A stretch of 64,000 nt of DNA from Paraburkholderia nodosa (GCF_001718195.1 NZ_MCNV01000015.1:62001-126000); one strand, 5' to 3'. Counted from the first letter of the stretch, positions 24,491-32,774 are shown. Numbers and translations are program-made. Notes: a model not told the origin generated them from the letters alone.

Positions 24491-25225
24491 TCAACCCGCC
24501 AGGCGGGCATGCATCCGTTGATTTCGCAATCCAGAATGTCTTTCGGGCGCGCTATTGTGCGTTTCGGGCTTGCCGACCACGCCCTGCACGAGCCTGTCCA
24601 TTTCGCCTATTACGTGCGCGAGTTCCGCCGTGATCACCGCGAATTCGCGGCCGAACTGGCCGGCGCGAGCGGCAGCCACCCGTGCATTGAGCGCGACGAT
24701 GTTCGCGCGCAGTGAAATGGCAGCGAGTTCGTCGACAATGCCGGCCTGGCGCTTCGCCGCGGCGGCTTCCACACTACGCAGTTCGTCCTGGTACGCCTGG
24801 GTCAGCGCTTGCAACAGTTCGAGCAGCGGCGTGGCGGCAGCGGTGAGTTCCGTCACGGCTGCCTCGCACCCGCTATCGGCCGCTGCGAATTGGACTGAGC
24901 GCTCGAGGCACGCGCACGCGTGGGCAGCGAGTTGCATGAACGCGCGTATACGCTCGTCGGCCTTGCGCGCGCCGAAGTAGAGTTCGCGCAACGCCGTCGA
25001 GAACACGCCGGGAAAATGATCGTCACCGTCTACTAGCCGCGTGTGCGAAGCCGCGAACGTGTCGAGGCAGTCGCGCGCGACGACGAGCGCGGCCGTGTCG
25101 CCGCGCAAGCCGAGCAGCGCATGCAGGACCACGCGCTGCGAGAGCATGCGCTGGCGCCCGGCCAGATTGATCAGTTCGCCGACGATTTCCGCAGAGATGT
25201 CAGGTATCGGTTCCCGCATGGTCAT
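24491..25225 (-). CDS. Soluble PilJ-type nitrate-sensor/chemoreceptor-like protein
   Basis: This protein of about 244 residues begins with a type IV pili methyl-accepting transducer N-terminal (PilJ) module. Its ELINLAGRQRMLSQRVVLHA (about residues 17-36) resembles the nitrate-binding P-box of NarX-type sensors and the core of NIT domains. A helical middle part is followed by AISLRANIVALNARVAAARA and GQFGREFAVITAELAHVI (about 170-205), which match the signalling tip of chemoreceptors. There is no transmembrane segment, and the coiled-coil is far shorter than in a true receptor. It lies first in the operon with narK, behind an ANTAR leader, so nitrate or nitrite sensing is a reasonable inference. 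Output partner is unknown. The start is uncertain: 25246, 25225 and 25219 are possible; starts upstream of the leader terminator are rejected. Confidence 0.72.
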   Translation of the reverse strand: MTMREPIPDISAEIVGELINLAGRQRMLSQRVVLHALLGLRGDTAALVVARDCLDTFAASHTRLVDGDDHFPGVFSTALRELYFGARKADERIRAFMQLAAHACACLERSVQFAAADSGCEAAVTELTAAATPLLELLQALTQAYQDELRSVEAAAAKRQAGIVDELAAISLRANIVALNARVAAARAGQFGREFAVITAELAHVIGEMDRLVQGVVGKPETHNSAPERHSGLRNQRMHARLAG

Positions 25226-25289
25226 CTTTAGTTGTCCAAATCGCATCGCCAGGTGTTTGTCAGAACCACGGCGTTTGTGCGACGCGCAT

Positions 25290-25428
25290 AAAAAAAGCGT
25301 CCCGAAGCGCACCCGCCACGCACGCTGTGCCGTGGAGTGCCGCTTCGGGACGCCGTTGCCCCGCACGATCGAATGATCCCGCGCACCGCGGGACGATGAT
25401 GCAATTCATTGGAGCCGTCATTGGCTCC
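25290..25428 (-). ncRNA. ANTAR-type antitermination leader of the narK operon
   Basis: On the reverse strand P1 is GGAGCC-AATGAC-GGCTCC (25428-25411) and P2 is GGGGC-AACGGC-GTCCC (25362-25347, with one G-U pair). Both hexaloops have A1 and G4. P2 overlaps the 5' arm of a 13-bp terminator stem GCGTCCCGAAGCG/CGCTTCGGGACGC (25353-25341 with 25309-25297) followed by six or more T residues. The P2 loop is identical to that of the nirB leader. An extra palindrome, CCCGCG-GTG-CGCGGG, lies between P1 and P2. Regulation should parallel the nirB leader. Confidence 0.87.
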
Positions 25429-25440
25429 GGTAGCGACAAA

Positions 25441-25455
25441 GCAATAGGTATGCCA
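25441..25455 (-). promoter_or_regulatory. Sigma-54 promoter of the sensor-narK operon
   Basis: The reverse strand reads TGGCAT-ACCTA-TTGC, one mismatch from TGGCAC-N5-TTGC with correct GG-N10-GC spacing. P1 of the leader begins 13 nt downstream of the -12 GC, so transcription would start right at the hairpin. Confidence 0.8.
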
Positions 25456-25579
25456 CCCGCCCCACATGCAAACCGCGCGCCCCGCATAACGCCCGGCTGG
25501 CGCGGGTTTCACGGCCCACGCAGCGCGCGTAGCTCGCGAAACGGCGACCGACTGCGCGCCACCAATCGTGTGCTTCAGG

Positions 25580-25627
25580 TGACTGCTGCTGGTGCACTGC
25601 AACGAAGCCCCGCACCATCGCCGGGCA
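25580..25627. promoter_or_regulatory. Two weak NtrC-like sites upstream of the narK promoter
   Basis: On the reverse strand TGCCCG-GCGAT-GGTGCG (25627-25611) and TGCACC-AGCAG-CAGTCA (25596-25580) resemble TGCACC-N5-GGTGCA; the first matches both halves imperfectly, the second only its left half. Their centres are 31 bp apart, about 125-185 bp upstream of the sigma-54 element, a normal enhancer distance. Confidence 0.4.
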
Positions 25628-25722
25628 CTATCTTGCCCTCCGGCGCTACCGCACTACTCTGTAAACATGGATGGGTGGGCCGCGCCAGCGCTCATGCGCA
25701 ACGCCGGCCTGGGAGGTGCATC

Positions 25723-26091
25723 ATGAAGGCAACCGCAATCGCCCTCACGCTCGCATGGGGCGCCGTCAGCCTTGGAGGGCTCGTTATCCCGTCTGCGGCG
25801 AGCGCCGCGAATCAAGCGACGATTGCTATCGTCTCCGGCACTTACGGCAGCAACTGCGGCGCGCCACACGGCAATGTCACGCGCGATCTCGCCGCGCACT
25901 GTGACGGTTTGCGAACCTGCAGCTATCCGGTGTCGATGGTCGCCGCGCAGTCAGACGGCTGTCGCAATGACTATCTCGCCGAGTGGCGCTGCGGCGGTCA
26001 TGAATTCCACAACGCCGCACTGGCTCCCGGTGCGGGCGACGGCGATCGACTCATTCTCAGTTGCGAGCCTTCGAGTGGTCCGGGGCATTGA
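25723..26091 (+). CDS. Secreted cysteine-rich protein, SUEL/galactose-lectin-like
   Basis: This 122-residue protein has a clear signal peptide (MKATAIALTLAWGAVSLGGL through AASAA) and a GGGAGGTG ribosome site that fixes the ATG at 25723. The mature part has six cysteines: SGTYGSNCGAP, LAAHCDGLRTCSYPVSM, DGCRNDYLAEWRCGG and LILSC. The order C, C-x4-5-C, GC-x2-DYL and a W-x-C strand resembles the rhamnose/galactose-binding SUEL lectin fold, also found in some bacterial secreted proteins. A periplasmic or extracellular carbohydrate-binding role is inference. It is monocistronic. Confidence 0.7.
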   Translation: MKATAIALTLAWGAVSLGGLVIPSAASAANQATIAIVSGTYGSNCGAPHGNVTRDLAAHCDGLRTCSYPVSMVAAQSDGCRNDYLAEWRCGGHEFHNAALAPGAGDGDRLILSCEPSSGPGH

Positions 26092-26432
26092 GGCCTGCAA
26101 ACAAGAATCAGAATCAGAAACGCAACCCGCGCATGACGCCATTTTCAGCGCACTGCTAACCACTTTTTTCGCCGGTCCAAAGCGGGCCGCGCGTTCATTG
26201 TCCCTTTTCAGTGCGTGTAATAGACTCAATTCGACGACGCGCTCCGCACAACTCACAGGCGACTGCAAACATCGTAGAGTCGTGCTCCCTGTCACGGGGT
26301 CATGCCAGGAAGGAGCGCAACGTCGGCGGACAGTTTCTCGTACTACCTGGAATTCCGGCGGGCCTCGCCGGAACGCGATAGGAGCCTGGGCGCGTCTGGA
26401 TTGCACGCCCGGTCAGCGAGGAGACACAAACG
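26092..26432. other. Noncoding region upstream of the efflux operon
   Basis: About 340 bp lie between the secreted protein and the AI-2E-family gene. It contains an 8-bp inverted repeat TTCCGGCG-N5-CGCCGGAA (26353-26373), 60 bp before the AI-2E start, which could be an operator or a leader hairpin. I see no ORF or intrinsic terminator. Confidence 0.35.
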
Positions 26433-27539
26433 ATGCTGCTGCCCACTAGATCAACGCCGAAGGCGCAGTCCCGGGATTTGCTCGATGTCCTGATTCGCGC
26501 CGCGCTCATTGCCGTCCTGGCGATGTTTTGCTTTCGCATCTTCGCCCCGTTCCTCGACCTCATGGTGTGGTCCGTGATTCTCGCGGTCACGCTCTATCCG
26601 CTGCAAACGAAGCTGCAGCGCAGCTTCCCTCACAAGGATGGACTCATCGCCACGCTCATCATTCTCCTGGCGTTCGCCGTGATCCTCGCACCCACCTGGC
26701 TGCTCGGTGTCGCCGTCGCCGATTCGATCGAACATGCCATGAGCGTCGCGAAGGGCGGCACGTTTCATATCCCGCCTCCCGCCGACTCGATCGCTCACTG
26801 GCCAATCGTCGGTCAGCGCGTATACGACTTCTGGATGCAGGCGTCGACCGACATCGCCGGTCTCGTGCAGCGGTTCGCGCCGCAACTGAAGGCGGCTGGC
26901 CTTGCGCTGCTCGGCACGATCACCGGGCTTGGCGCCGCGCTGCTGATTTTCTTCGTAGCCCTGATCGTTGCGGGCATTCTCATGGCCCACGGCGAGTCAG
27001 GCTATCGCAGTATGGTGCAGATCGCGTCGCGCGTTTCCGGCCCGGAAAACGGCCCGCAAATCGCCGACCTTTGCACTGCCACGATTCGCGCCGTCGCCCA
27101 GGGCGTGGTGGGCATCGCGTTCATCCAGATGGTGTTGATCGGCGTCGGCTTTATCGTGATGGGCATTCCCGGCGCAGGCCTGCTCGCGCTGGCCGTGCTG
27201 CTGATCGGCATCATGCAGCTGCCCGCCACCCTCATTACCGTGCCCGTCATTATCTTCGTGATCATGACGCAGGGCGTGAGCACGGCGACCATCGTCTTCG
27301 CCGTTTACGAGTTCGTCGCCGGTCTCGCCGACAATGTACTCAAGCCGCTGCTGCTTGGCCGCGGCGTGGCCGTGCCGATGCCCGTGGTGCTGATCGGCGC
27401 GATTGGCGGCATGGTCACGGGCGGCGTAGTCGGCCTTTTCATCGGCCCGGTGATGCTCGCCGTCGGCTATCAACTGTTCTGGCGCTGGGTGAAAGACCAG
27501 CCGCAAGCCGAGCACGCACGAGAAGAACAGCAGGCTTGA
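26433..27539 (+). CDS. AI-2E family transporter (YdiK/TqsA-like permease)
   Basis: This 368-residue inner-membrane protein has the family pattern: paired N-terminal segments (FRIFAPFLDLMVWSVILAVT), a hydrophilic region, then a dense C-terminal block of segments with GVVGIAFIQMVLIGVGFIVM and EFVAGLADNVLKPLLLGRG, a conserved family signature. Members export autoinducer-2, auxin, Na+/H+ or other small solutes; the substrate is not predictable here. The ATG at 26433 follows a GAGGAG site. The outer-membrane factor gene begins 16 bp after its stop, so it is probably the first gene of an efflux operon running to about 31.5 kb. Confidence 0.88.
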   Translation: MLLPTRSTPKAQSRDLLDVLIRAALIAVLAMFCFRIFAPFLDLMVWSVILAVTLYPLQTKLQRSFPHKDGLIATLIILLAFAVILAPTWLLGVAVADSIEHAMSVAKGGTFHIPPPADSIAHWPIVGQRVYDFWMQASTDIAGLVQRFAPQLKAAGLALLGTITGLGAALLIFFVALIVAGILMAHGESGYRSMVQIASRVSGPENGPQIADLCTATIRAVAQGVVGIAFIQMVLIGVGFIVMGIPGAGLLALAVLLIGIMQLPATLITVPVIIFVIMTQGVSTATIVFAVYEFVAGLADNVLKPLLLGRGVAVPMPVVLIGAIGGMVTGGVVGLFIGPVMLAVGYQLFWRWVKDQPQAEHAREEQQA

Positions 27540-27555
27540 GCCGCGAGGCCGCCCT

Positions 27556-29133
27556 GTGATCCTCTGCGAGCGCCCTTACTGGCTCCCGCTCGGCGCCTGC
27601 TGCCTGAGCACGCTAATGGGCGCGTGCATGCGCGTGGGCCCCGATTTTCAGCCGCAACGCGAAAGCTGGAGCGAACACTGGAGCAGCGCGTCGATCGAGC
27701 AGGTCACGTCGATCGCGGCACAAGCCAACGCGCAACCCGACGCGCGGCAATGGTGGCGTGTATTCGGAGACGAAAATCTCGAACAGCTGATTGCCGCGGC
27801 CGACGCGAACAACGGCGACCTGAAGATCGCCGCCTTGCGCGTGATCGAGGCGCGCGCCCAACTCGGCATCGCGCTCGCAGGGCGTTACCCGCAGGTGCAG
27901 CAGGCCAACGCCGACGTGCTGGCCTCGGCGCGCAAACGCCACGACGGTTTCGACCCGCGTTCGGGTGCGTACTTTCAGTACGGTCTTGGCTTCAGCATCG
28001 GCTGGGAGCTGGACTTCTGGGGGCGCTTCAGCCGCGCGATCGAATCGGCCGATGCCTCGTTCTTCGCCGCCCGGGACAACCGCGAGGACGCGCTCGTGCT
28101 CGTTCACGCGCAGGTCGCGGACACCTATTTCACGCTGCGCACGACCGAAGCGCGCCTGCGCATTGCGCGCGAAAACGCGCAACTGCAAAAGCGCAGCTAC
28201 GAGATCACGCAAAAGCTCTTCAAGAGCGGCGAAACCGACGAGCTCGATCTCGAGCAGGCGAAAACCCAGTATCTCGGCACGCTGAGCAGCGTTCCCGTGT
28301 TCGAAAGCCAGATCGCGGTGGCGCGTCACGCGCTTAGCGTGCTCCTCGGGCGCCCCCCCGGCCCGCTGCCGGAGCTCGACGTGCAGCCGGCCAAGGCAGG
28401 CTTCGTCCCGCTCGTCGACCGTGCGGTGCTGGAGGACGTGCCCGCGAAGCTGTTGCTGCGCCGGCCGGACGTACGCGCCGCGGAGCAGCAGATGGCCGCG
28501 CAATCTGCGTTGATCGGCGTGGCGAAGGCCGACCTGTATCCGTCCATTTCGCTCGTTGGCTCACTCGCCTGGAGCGCCAGTTCGCTTGCGGGCGCGCCGA
28601 GCACGCTTGGCGTGGCGGGCGGCCCGAGCATCACATGGAACCTGTTCGATCACGGCCTCATCACGAACAACGTGCGCGTGCAGGACGCCCGTCTGCAGCA
28701 ATTGATCGTCGCGTATCAGGACACCGTGCGCGACGCGGCGCGCGAAGCCGACGACGCCGCAACGGCGCTGAACGCGGCGCTGCAGCGCGACACGATCCTG
28801 CACGACGCGCAAGGCGCGGCGCAGCGCTCGCTCACGCTCGCCAATACGATCTATCGCGAAGGGTACTCGGACTTCCAGCGCGTGCTCGACGCGCAGCGCG
28901 CACTCTCCGCGCAGCAAGACGCGTTCGTCGTCAATCGCGGCAACGCCGTGAGCAGCCTGATTGCGCTGTACAAGGCCGTGGACGGCGGCTGGGATCTCGA
29001 TCAGCCGCTCATCGATCCCGCGACCCGCGCCCAGATGCAGCGACGCACGGACTGGGGCGACCTGCTCGACGAACCGGCGTCGCCCGCTGCCGCGCAGGGT
29101 GCCGGCAACCGACAGGGCGGTCCGACACGATGA
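27556..29133 (+). CDS. Outer-membrane efflux lipoprotein, NodT family
   Basis: This 525-residue protein forms the outer-membrane channel of a tripartite pump. It starts at GTG and has a short hydrophobic leader ending in a lipobox-like STLMGAC (Cys about residue 24), then MRVGPDF, the usual NodT/OprM N-terminus after lipidation. Two TolC-type repeats follow, with QWWRVFGDENLEQLIAAADA, ELDFWGRFSRAIESADA, LLLRRPDVRAAEQQMAAQSA and YREGYSDFQRVLDAQRALSA as landmarks. The stop overlaps the start of the membrane-fusion gene (ATGA), so the two are translationally coupled. Confidence 0.92.
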   Translation: MILCERPYWLPLGACCLSTLMGACMRVGPDFQPQRESWSEHWSSASIEQVTSIAAQANAQPDARQWWRVFGDENLEQLIAAADANNGDLKIAALRVIEARAQLGIALAGRYPQVQQANADVLASARKRHDGFDPRSGAYFQYGLGFSIGWELDFWGRFSRAIESADASFFAARDNREDALVLVHAQVADTYFTLRTTEARLRIARENAQLQKRSYEITQKLFKSGETDELDLEQAKTQYLGTLSSVPVFESQIAVARHALSVLLGRPPGPLPELDVQPAKAGFVPLVDRAVLEDVPAKLLLRRPDVRAAEQQMAAQSALIGVAKADLYPSISLVGSLAWSASSLAGAPSTLGVAGGPSITWNLFDHGLITNNVRVQDARLQQLIVAYQDTVRDAAREADDAATALNAALQRDTILHDAQGAAQRSLTLANTIYREGYSDFQRVLDAQRALSAQQDAFVVNRGNAVSSLIALYKAVDGGWDLDQPLIDPATRAQMQRRTDWGDLLDEPASPAAAQGAGNRQGGPTR

Positions 29134-30248
29134 GCAGCGCGTCCGAACCTTCGAACCCGCGCGAGACGCAGCCGGCTTCCGACCCCTCCGGCAAGGCGCT
29201 CAAGTGGATTGTCATCCTGATTGTCGTCAGCCTGATCTGGTATCTGCTTGCCGATCGCTTCACGCCTTATACGCAGCAGGCGCGCATCGCTGCCTACGTC
29301 GTGCCCGTTGCGGCAGAAGTGTCGGGACGCGTGACGCGCGTGCTCGTGCACAACAACCAGGAGGTCAACGCAGGCGACGTGCTGTTCGAAATCGACAGCG
29401 AGCAATACCGTATTGCCGCCGACCGCGCGCGCGCCGACCTCGAATCGACGCGGCGGCAAATCGGCGCGAGCACGGCAGGCGTCGAGTCGGCGCAAGCCTC
29501 ATTGCGCGCGGCGCTCGCCAACGAGGTCAAGGCGCGCCAGGACAGCGACCGGCTCGAACGGCTGTACCGCGAAGACGAGGGCACGGTCTCGCTGCGGCGG
29601 CTCGAAGTGGCGCGCGCGACGCACGAGCAGGCGCAAAGTCAGGTCGAAGCGGCCCGGGCCGAAGTCGAACGCGCACGCGAACAGCAAGGCGGCAACGAAG
29701 CAGAGAACGCCCAGTTGCGCAGCGCGGCGGGCGCGCTCGAAAAGGCCGAACTCGATCTCGCCAACACGCGTATTCGCGCGCGCTCGGCCGGGGTCATCAC
29801 CGACCTGCGCACGGAAGTCGGCCAGTTCGCGGCCGCGGGCAATCCGGTCATGACGCTGATCGCCATTCGCGATGTCTGGGTCAGCGCGGACATGACGGAG
29901 AACAATCTTGGCCGGCTCCATGCGGGCACGCCCGTCGCCATCGCGCTGGACGCGCTGCCGGGCGAAGTGTTCGCCGGACGCATCCGCAGCATCGGCTATG
30001 GCGTGAGCGTGGGACAGAGCACACCGCCCGGCACCTTGCCGACCGTGCAGAATAGCCGCGATTGGCTGCGGCCCGCGCAACGCTTTCCCGTGATCGTCGA
30101 GTTCGACAGTGACGAGCGCGCACGGCTGCGTAACGTTCGCGTGGGCGGGCAGGCCGAAGTGATGGCGTTTCCGAGCGCCGGCAACCCGCTCAATCCGCTC
30201 GGCCGCGTGTTCCTGCGCGCGATGAGCTGGCTCTCCTACGTCTACTGA
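29130..30248 (+). CDS. HlyD/EmrA-family membrane fusion protein
   Basis: This 372-residue periplasmic adaptor has one N-terminal anchor (LKWIVILIVVSLIWYLLADR), a lipoyl half-motif (AAEVSGRVTRVLVHNNQEVN), a long coiled-coil hairpin (about residues 95-215), the second lipoyl half (RIRARSAGVITDLRTEVGQF) and a beta-barrel domain with VSADMTENNLGRL. The architecture is that of EmrA/AaeA-type adaptors. It links the NodT channel with the DUF2955 inner-membrane protein encoded next. Confidence 0.92.
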   Translation: MSSASEPSNPRETQPASDPSGKALKWIVILIVVSLIWYLLADRFTPYTQQARIAAYVVPVAAEVSGRVTRVLVHNNQEVNAGDVLFEIDSEQYRIAADRARADLESTRRQIGASTAGVESAQASLRAALANEVKARQDSDRLERLYREDEGTVSLRRLEVARATHEQAQSQVEAARAEVERAREQQGGNEAENAQLRSAAGALEKAELDLANTRIRARSAGVITDLRTEVGQFAAAGNPVMTLIAIRDVWVSADMTENNLGRLHAGTPVAIALDALPGEVFAGRIRSIGYGVSVGQSTPPGTLPTVQNSRDWLRPAQRFPVIVEFDSDERARLRNVRVGGQAEVMAFPSAGNPLNPLGRVFLRAMSWLSYVY

Positions 30249-30257
30249 GGGGCGCCC

Positions 30258-31304
30258 ATGCAAACGAGCCCATCGCTTCCCGGCCGCCGCGCGCTACGCG
30301 TGGCCTCCGGCACGGCGCTCACGCTTGCCATCAGCTTCGCGCTCGACTTTCCGATTCCGGTGATCGCGCCGGTGCTCGCCGTCTTTCTGCTGGCGACGCA
30401 GAACCGGCCGCTTTCGCTCAAGGCGGCGCTCGCTCTCGCCGTAGTCGTTGCGCTCACGACGGGCAGCGGCGTGCTGCTCGTCCCCGTTCTGCGCTATTAC
30501 GCGTTCGGGGGCGTGTTGCTCGTCGGCCTCTGTCTCTTCCTGGCGTTCCGCGCCGGCCTGCGTGGCGGCAACAATCTCGTGGCGACATTCCTCGCGGCAG
30601 GCCTCACGATGATCAGCGCGGCAGGCGTGGCCGACCAGCAACTCGCGGCCACAGTGGTCGGCGCGCTCGTAAAGGGACTGCTGCTCGCGGTGCTCGTCTC
30701 GGTCCTGAGTCACGCGCTCTTTCCCGAGCCCGGCGCCGCGGGTGCGGGCGCCAAACCCGCCGCGCGCGTCATGCCGCCGGACGCAGCGTCGCGCATCGCC
30801 CTGCAGGCCGCGCTCGTGGTCATGCCCGCCTGGCTGCTGGCGATGAACGACCCCGCGAGCTACATGCCGATCATCATGAAGTCCGTGAGCCTCGGCAGGC
30901 AAACCTGCACCACGTCGGCACGCAGCGCAGCGCGCGAACTGCTCGGCTCCACGGCGCTCGGCGGACTGCTCGCCGTCGCGTTCTGGTTTGCGCTCAGGCT
31001 CTTCGTGAATATCTGGATGTTCTATCTCTGGATGCTGCTGTTCGGTCTGCTCGTGGCGCGCAAGCTATATCGCATCCGCCCTACGCGTTACTCGTCCGGC
31101 TTCTGGCTGAACAGTCTCGTCACCATGATCATTCTGCTGGGTCAGTCGGTCGAGGACAGCGTGGCGGGCAAGGACGTGTACCGCGCATTTGCCGTGCGCA
31201 TGGCGCTCTTTCTCGCCGTCACCGCTTACGCGTGTCTGATGCTGCAGATAGTCGAGCGTTTCGCACGGCGCGGCGCAACCGCACTCAAGAGGAATACGCC
31301 ATGA
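30258..31304 (+). CDS. DUF2955 inner-membrane efflux component (FUSC-like)
   Basis: This 348-residue protein consists of two blocks of about five membrane segments separated by a short cytoplasmic loop (FPEPGAAGAGAKPAARVMPP), the layout of DUF2955 and the related AaeB/FUSC aromatic-acid exporters. Segments such as FPIPVIAPVLAVFLLATQNR, ARELLGSTALGGLLAVAFW and SGFWLNSLVTMIILLGQSVE are landmarks. The NodT-HlyD-DUF2955 trio recurs in Burkholderiaceae as a predicted exporter of aromatic acids or similar toxic organics. It begins nine bases after the adaptor gene and overlaps the next small ORF by ATGA. Confidence 0.88.
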   Translation: MQTSPSLPGRRALRVASGTALTLAISFALDFPIPVIAPVLAVFLLATQNRPLSLKAALALAVVVALTTGSGVLLVPVLRYYAFGGVLLVGLCLFLAFRAGLRGGNNLVATFLAAGLTMISAAGVADQQLAATVVGALVKGLLLAVLVSVLSHALFPEPGAAGAGAKPAARVMPPDAASRIALQAALVVMPAWLLAMNDPASYMPIIMKSVSLGRQTCTTSARSAARELLGSTALGGLLAVAFWFALRLFVNIWMFYLWMLLFGLLVARKLYRIRPTRYSSGFWLNSLVTMIILLGQSVEDSVAGKDVYRAFAVRMALFLAVTAYACLMLQIVERFARRGATALKRNTP

Positions 31305-31459
31305 ACGATGCGTCAACGAGCGCGGACCATGCCCCGAACGCACGCGAAATTCTGCTGGAACCGGGGCGGCGCCTGCTTCTGGGCGGCCTGCTACTGCGCG
31401 GACTGGTCGGCGTGAAGGCGGCCTCACGCCATGCGCAATCGGGTGTGAGAAGGCTTTAA
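31301..31459 (+). CDS. Small hydrophobic protein at the end of the efflux operon
   Basis: This 52-residue ORF begins at an ATG overlapping the stop of the DUF2955 gene (ATGA), the same coupling seen between the two genes before it. The middle, LEPGRRLLLGGLLLRGLVGV, is moderately hydrophobic and flanked by basic residues, so a membrane-associated or amphipathic helix is likely. I do not recognise a family. Support comes from the overlap and position only. Confidence 0.5.
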   Translation: MNDASTSADHAPNAREILLEPGRRLLLGGLLLRGLVGVKAASRHAQSGVRRL

Positions 31460-31518
31460 GCGAATTCGAGCAGGTGCAATCAGACCCAATCGGGCATCGG
31501 GACCCGGCAGGATCGAAC

Positions 31519-32514
31519 ATGACGAACACCACCGTCCGTTGGCTGCAACTGCGCATCGCGCTAGTGAAGACTGGCGTGGCGATGCTCGCCGCAGTGCTGC
31601 CGTGGCATGCGCACGCGCAGAACGTACCGGGCCAGCTGTCGAACCAGACCGTGATAGGCGGCAACATCAAGCAGCATGCGGACGCCGTGCTGTCCATCAT
31701 GACCTACACCACGGTGCCGGACGTCACCACCAGCTCGCTTTCGATCAACAACGGCACCACCGGCAACCCGGGCTTCGGGCAAACACAGCTAGGCGGTGGT
31801 TTCACGCTGAGCCGGTCGTTTCCGTTGTACATGGAAGGCACGATCGCCTATAGCCGCTACGACCCGACGTTCATCGCGACCGACGGAACCGAGACACGCG
31901 CTGTGCCCACCAGGTGGAATACCTTCAGCGGCACGGTGGGGCTTGGCTGGGACTTCCGCATCACCAACGAACTCGTGTTTCGCCCGATCATAAACGGCAC
32001 GATTGGCCGTGTTTCCAGCGATCTGCGAATCGGACAAACGCTGTTCAACCATGTCACGGACAGCAATCTCCAGTTCCTCAATAACGGCTATCTGGACGCG
32101 TATGGCTACGGCGGCTCGCTCATGCTCGACTATGAGCACTACCGAGAAAACTACGAAATCGATGCAGAACTACGCGCGACCGATATCTACCTGCGCAGCT
32201 TCGGCGGGAGTTCTGAAGCCGTTCAGGGTTCTGCGATGGCACAGCAAGTGAGCCTCTGGACGCGCTGGCGCGCGCCGACAGGTTGGCACGCGCTCGACAA
32301 GCCGGTGCGCTACGTGCTGGAGTTCGCCTACTCGCATTACTTCGGTGACAGCGCCGGGGTGCTCGGCTTCAACGAACTCACTTCGCTGGGCGTGGGCCTG
32401 GAACTCGACAGCAGCGCGTATCCCGTCATCATTACCCGAACGCGGGCGATGGTCCGCTATGTGTTTGGCCACAACGTGCGCGGCGTGTCGTTCGGGCTGG
32501 CGGTCAGCTTTTAG
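31519..32514 (+). CDS. Predicted outer-membrane beta-barrel protein (solitary autotransporter-barrel-like)
   Basis: This 331-residue protein has a signal peptide (ALVKTGVAMLAAVLPWHAHA, cleavage before QN) followed by alternating hydrophobic/aromatic strands. Examples are FTLSRSFPLYMEGTIAYSRY, FSGTVGLGWDFRITNELVFR and GYGGSLMLDYEHYRENYEID, and it ends in VRGVSFGLAVSF with a terminal aromatic residue, the usual barrel-assembly signal. It resembles solitary outer-membrane autotransporter-like barrels and has no passenger domain. It may belong to the efflux operon (60 bp after the small ORF). Function is unknown. Confidence 0.75.
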   Translation: MTNTTVRWLQLRIALVKTGVAMLAAVLPWHAHAQNVPGQLSNQTVIGGNIKQHADAVLSIMTYTTVPDVTTSSLSINNGTTGNPGFGQTQLGGGFTLSRSFPLYMEGTIAYSRYDPTFIATDGTETRAVPTRWNTFSGTVGLGWDFRITNELVFRPIINGTIGRVSSDLRIGQTLFNHVTDSNLQFLNNGYLDAYGYGGSLMLDYEHYRENYEIDAELRATDIYLRSFGGSSEAVQGSAMAQQVSLWTRWRAPTGWHALDKPVRYVLEFAYSHYFGDSAGVLGFNELTSLGVGLELDSSAYPVIITRTRAMVRYVFGHNVRGVSFGLAVSF

Positions 32515-32774
32515 GAATTCGAACGATGGATGCGTGAGGTAAAATACGATGAGTCCGAGAGGTGAGCGTCAATTACGTTCAACGGCCGGTTCCGCATCGA
32601 GGCGTCTCGCGCTCGCGGGCGTTTGGGCCTGTCTGCCGCCACTGGCGGGATGCCCTACTAGGCGGCGCCACCGGGCACCGTGGTCATGACGCCCGCCAGC
32701 TACGACCGGCGCATGGGGCGCCAGGGGATCGTTTTCCGATTGAACGCGGGGCCCGCGAACGCCGCCCCATCCTC

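Noticed and set aside
23073..24494. TTG at 24494 as the narK start
   Set aside because: It lies in the end of the preceding gene with no ribosome site, whereas GTG at 24467 has GGGGAG six bases upstream.
25246..25366. N-terminal extension of the PilJ-like protein through the leader
   Set aside because: The extension is encoded by the terminator hairpin and its T-run, so it is leader RNA and not protein.
26353..26373. TTCCGGCG/CGCCGGAA hairpin as a terminator or riboswitch
   Set aside because: No T-run and no alternative pairing was seen; kept only as a possible operator in the gap description.
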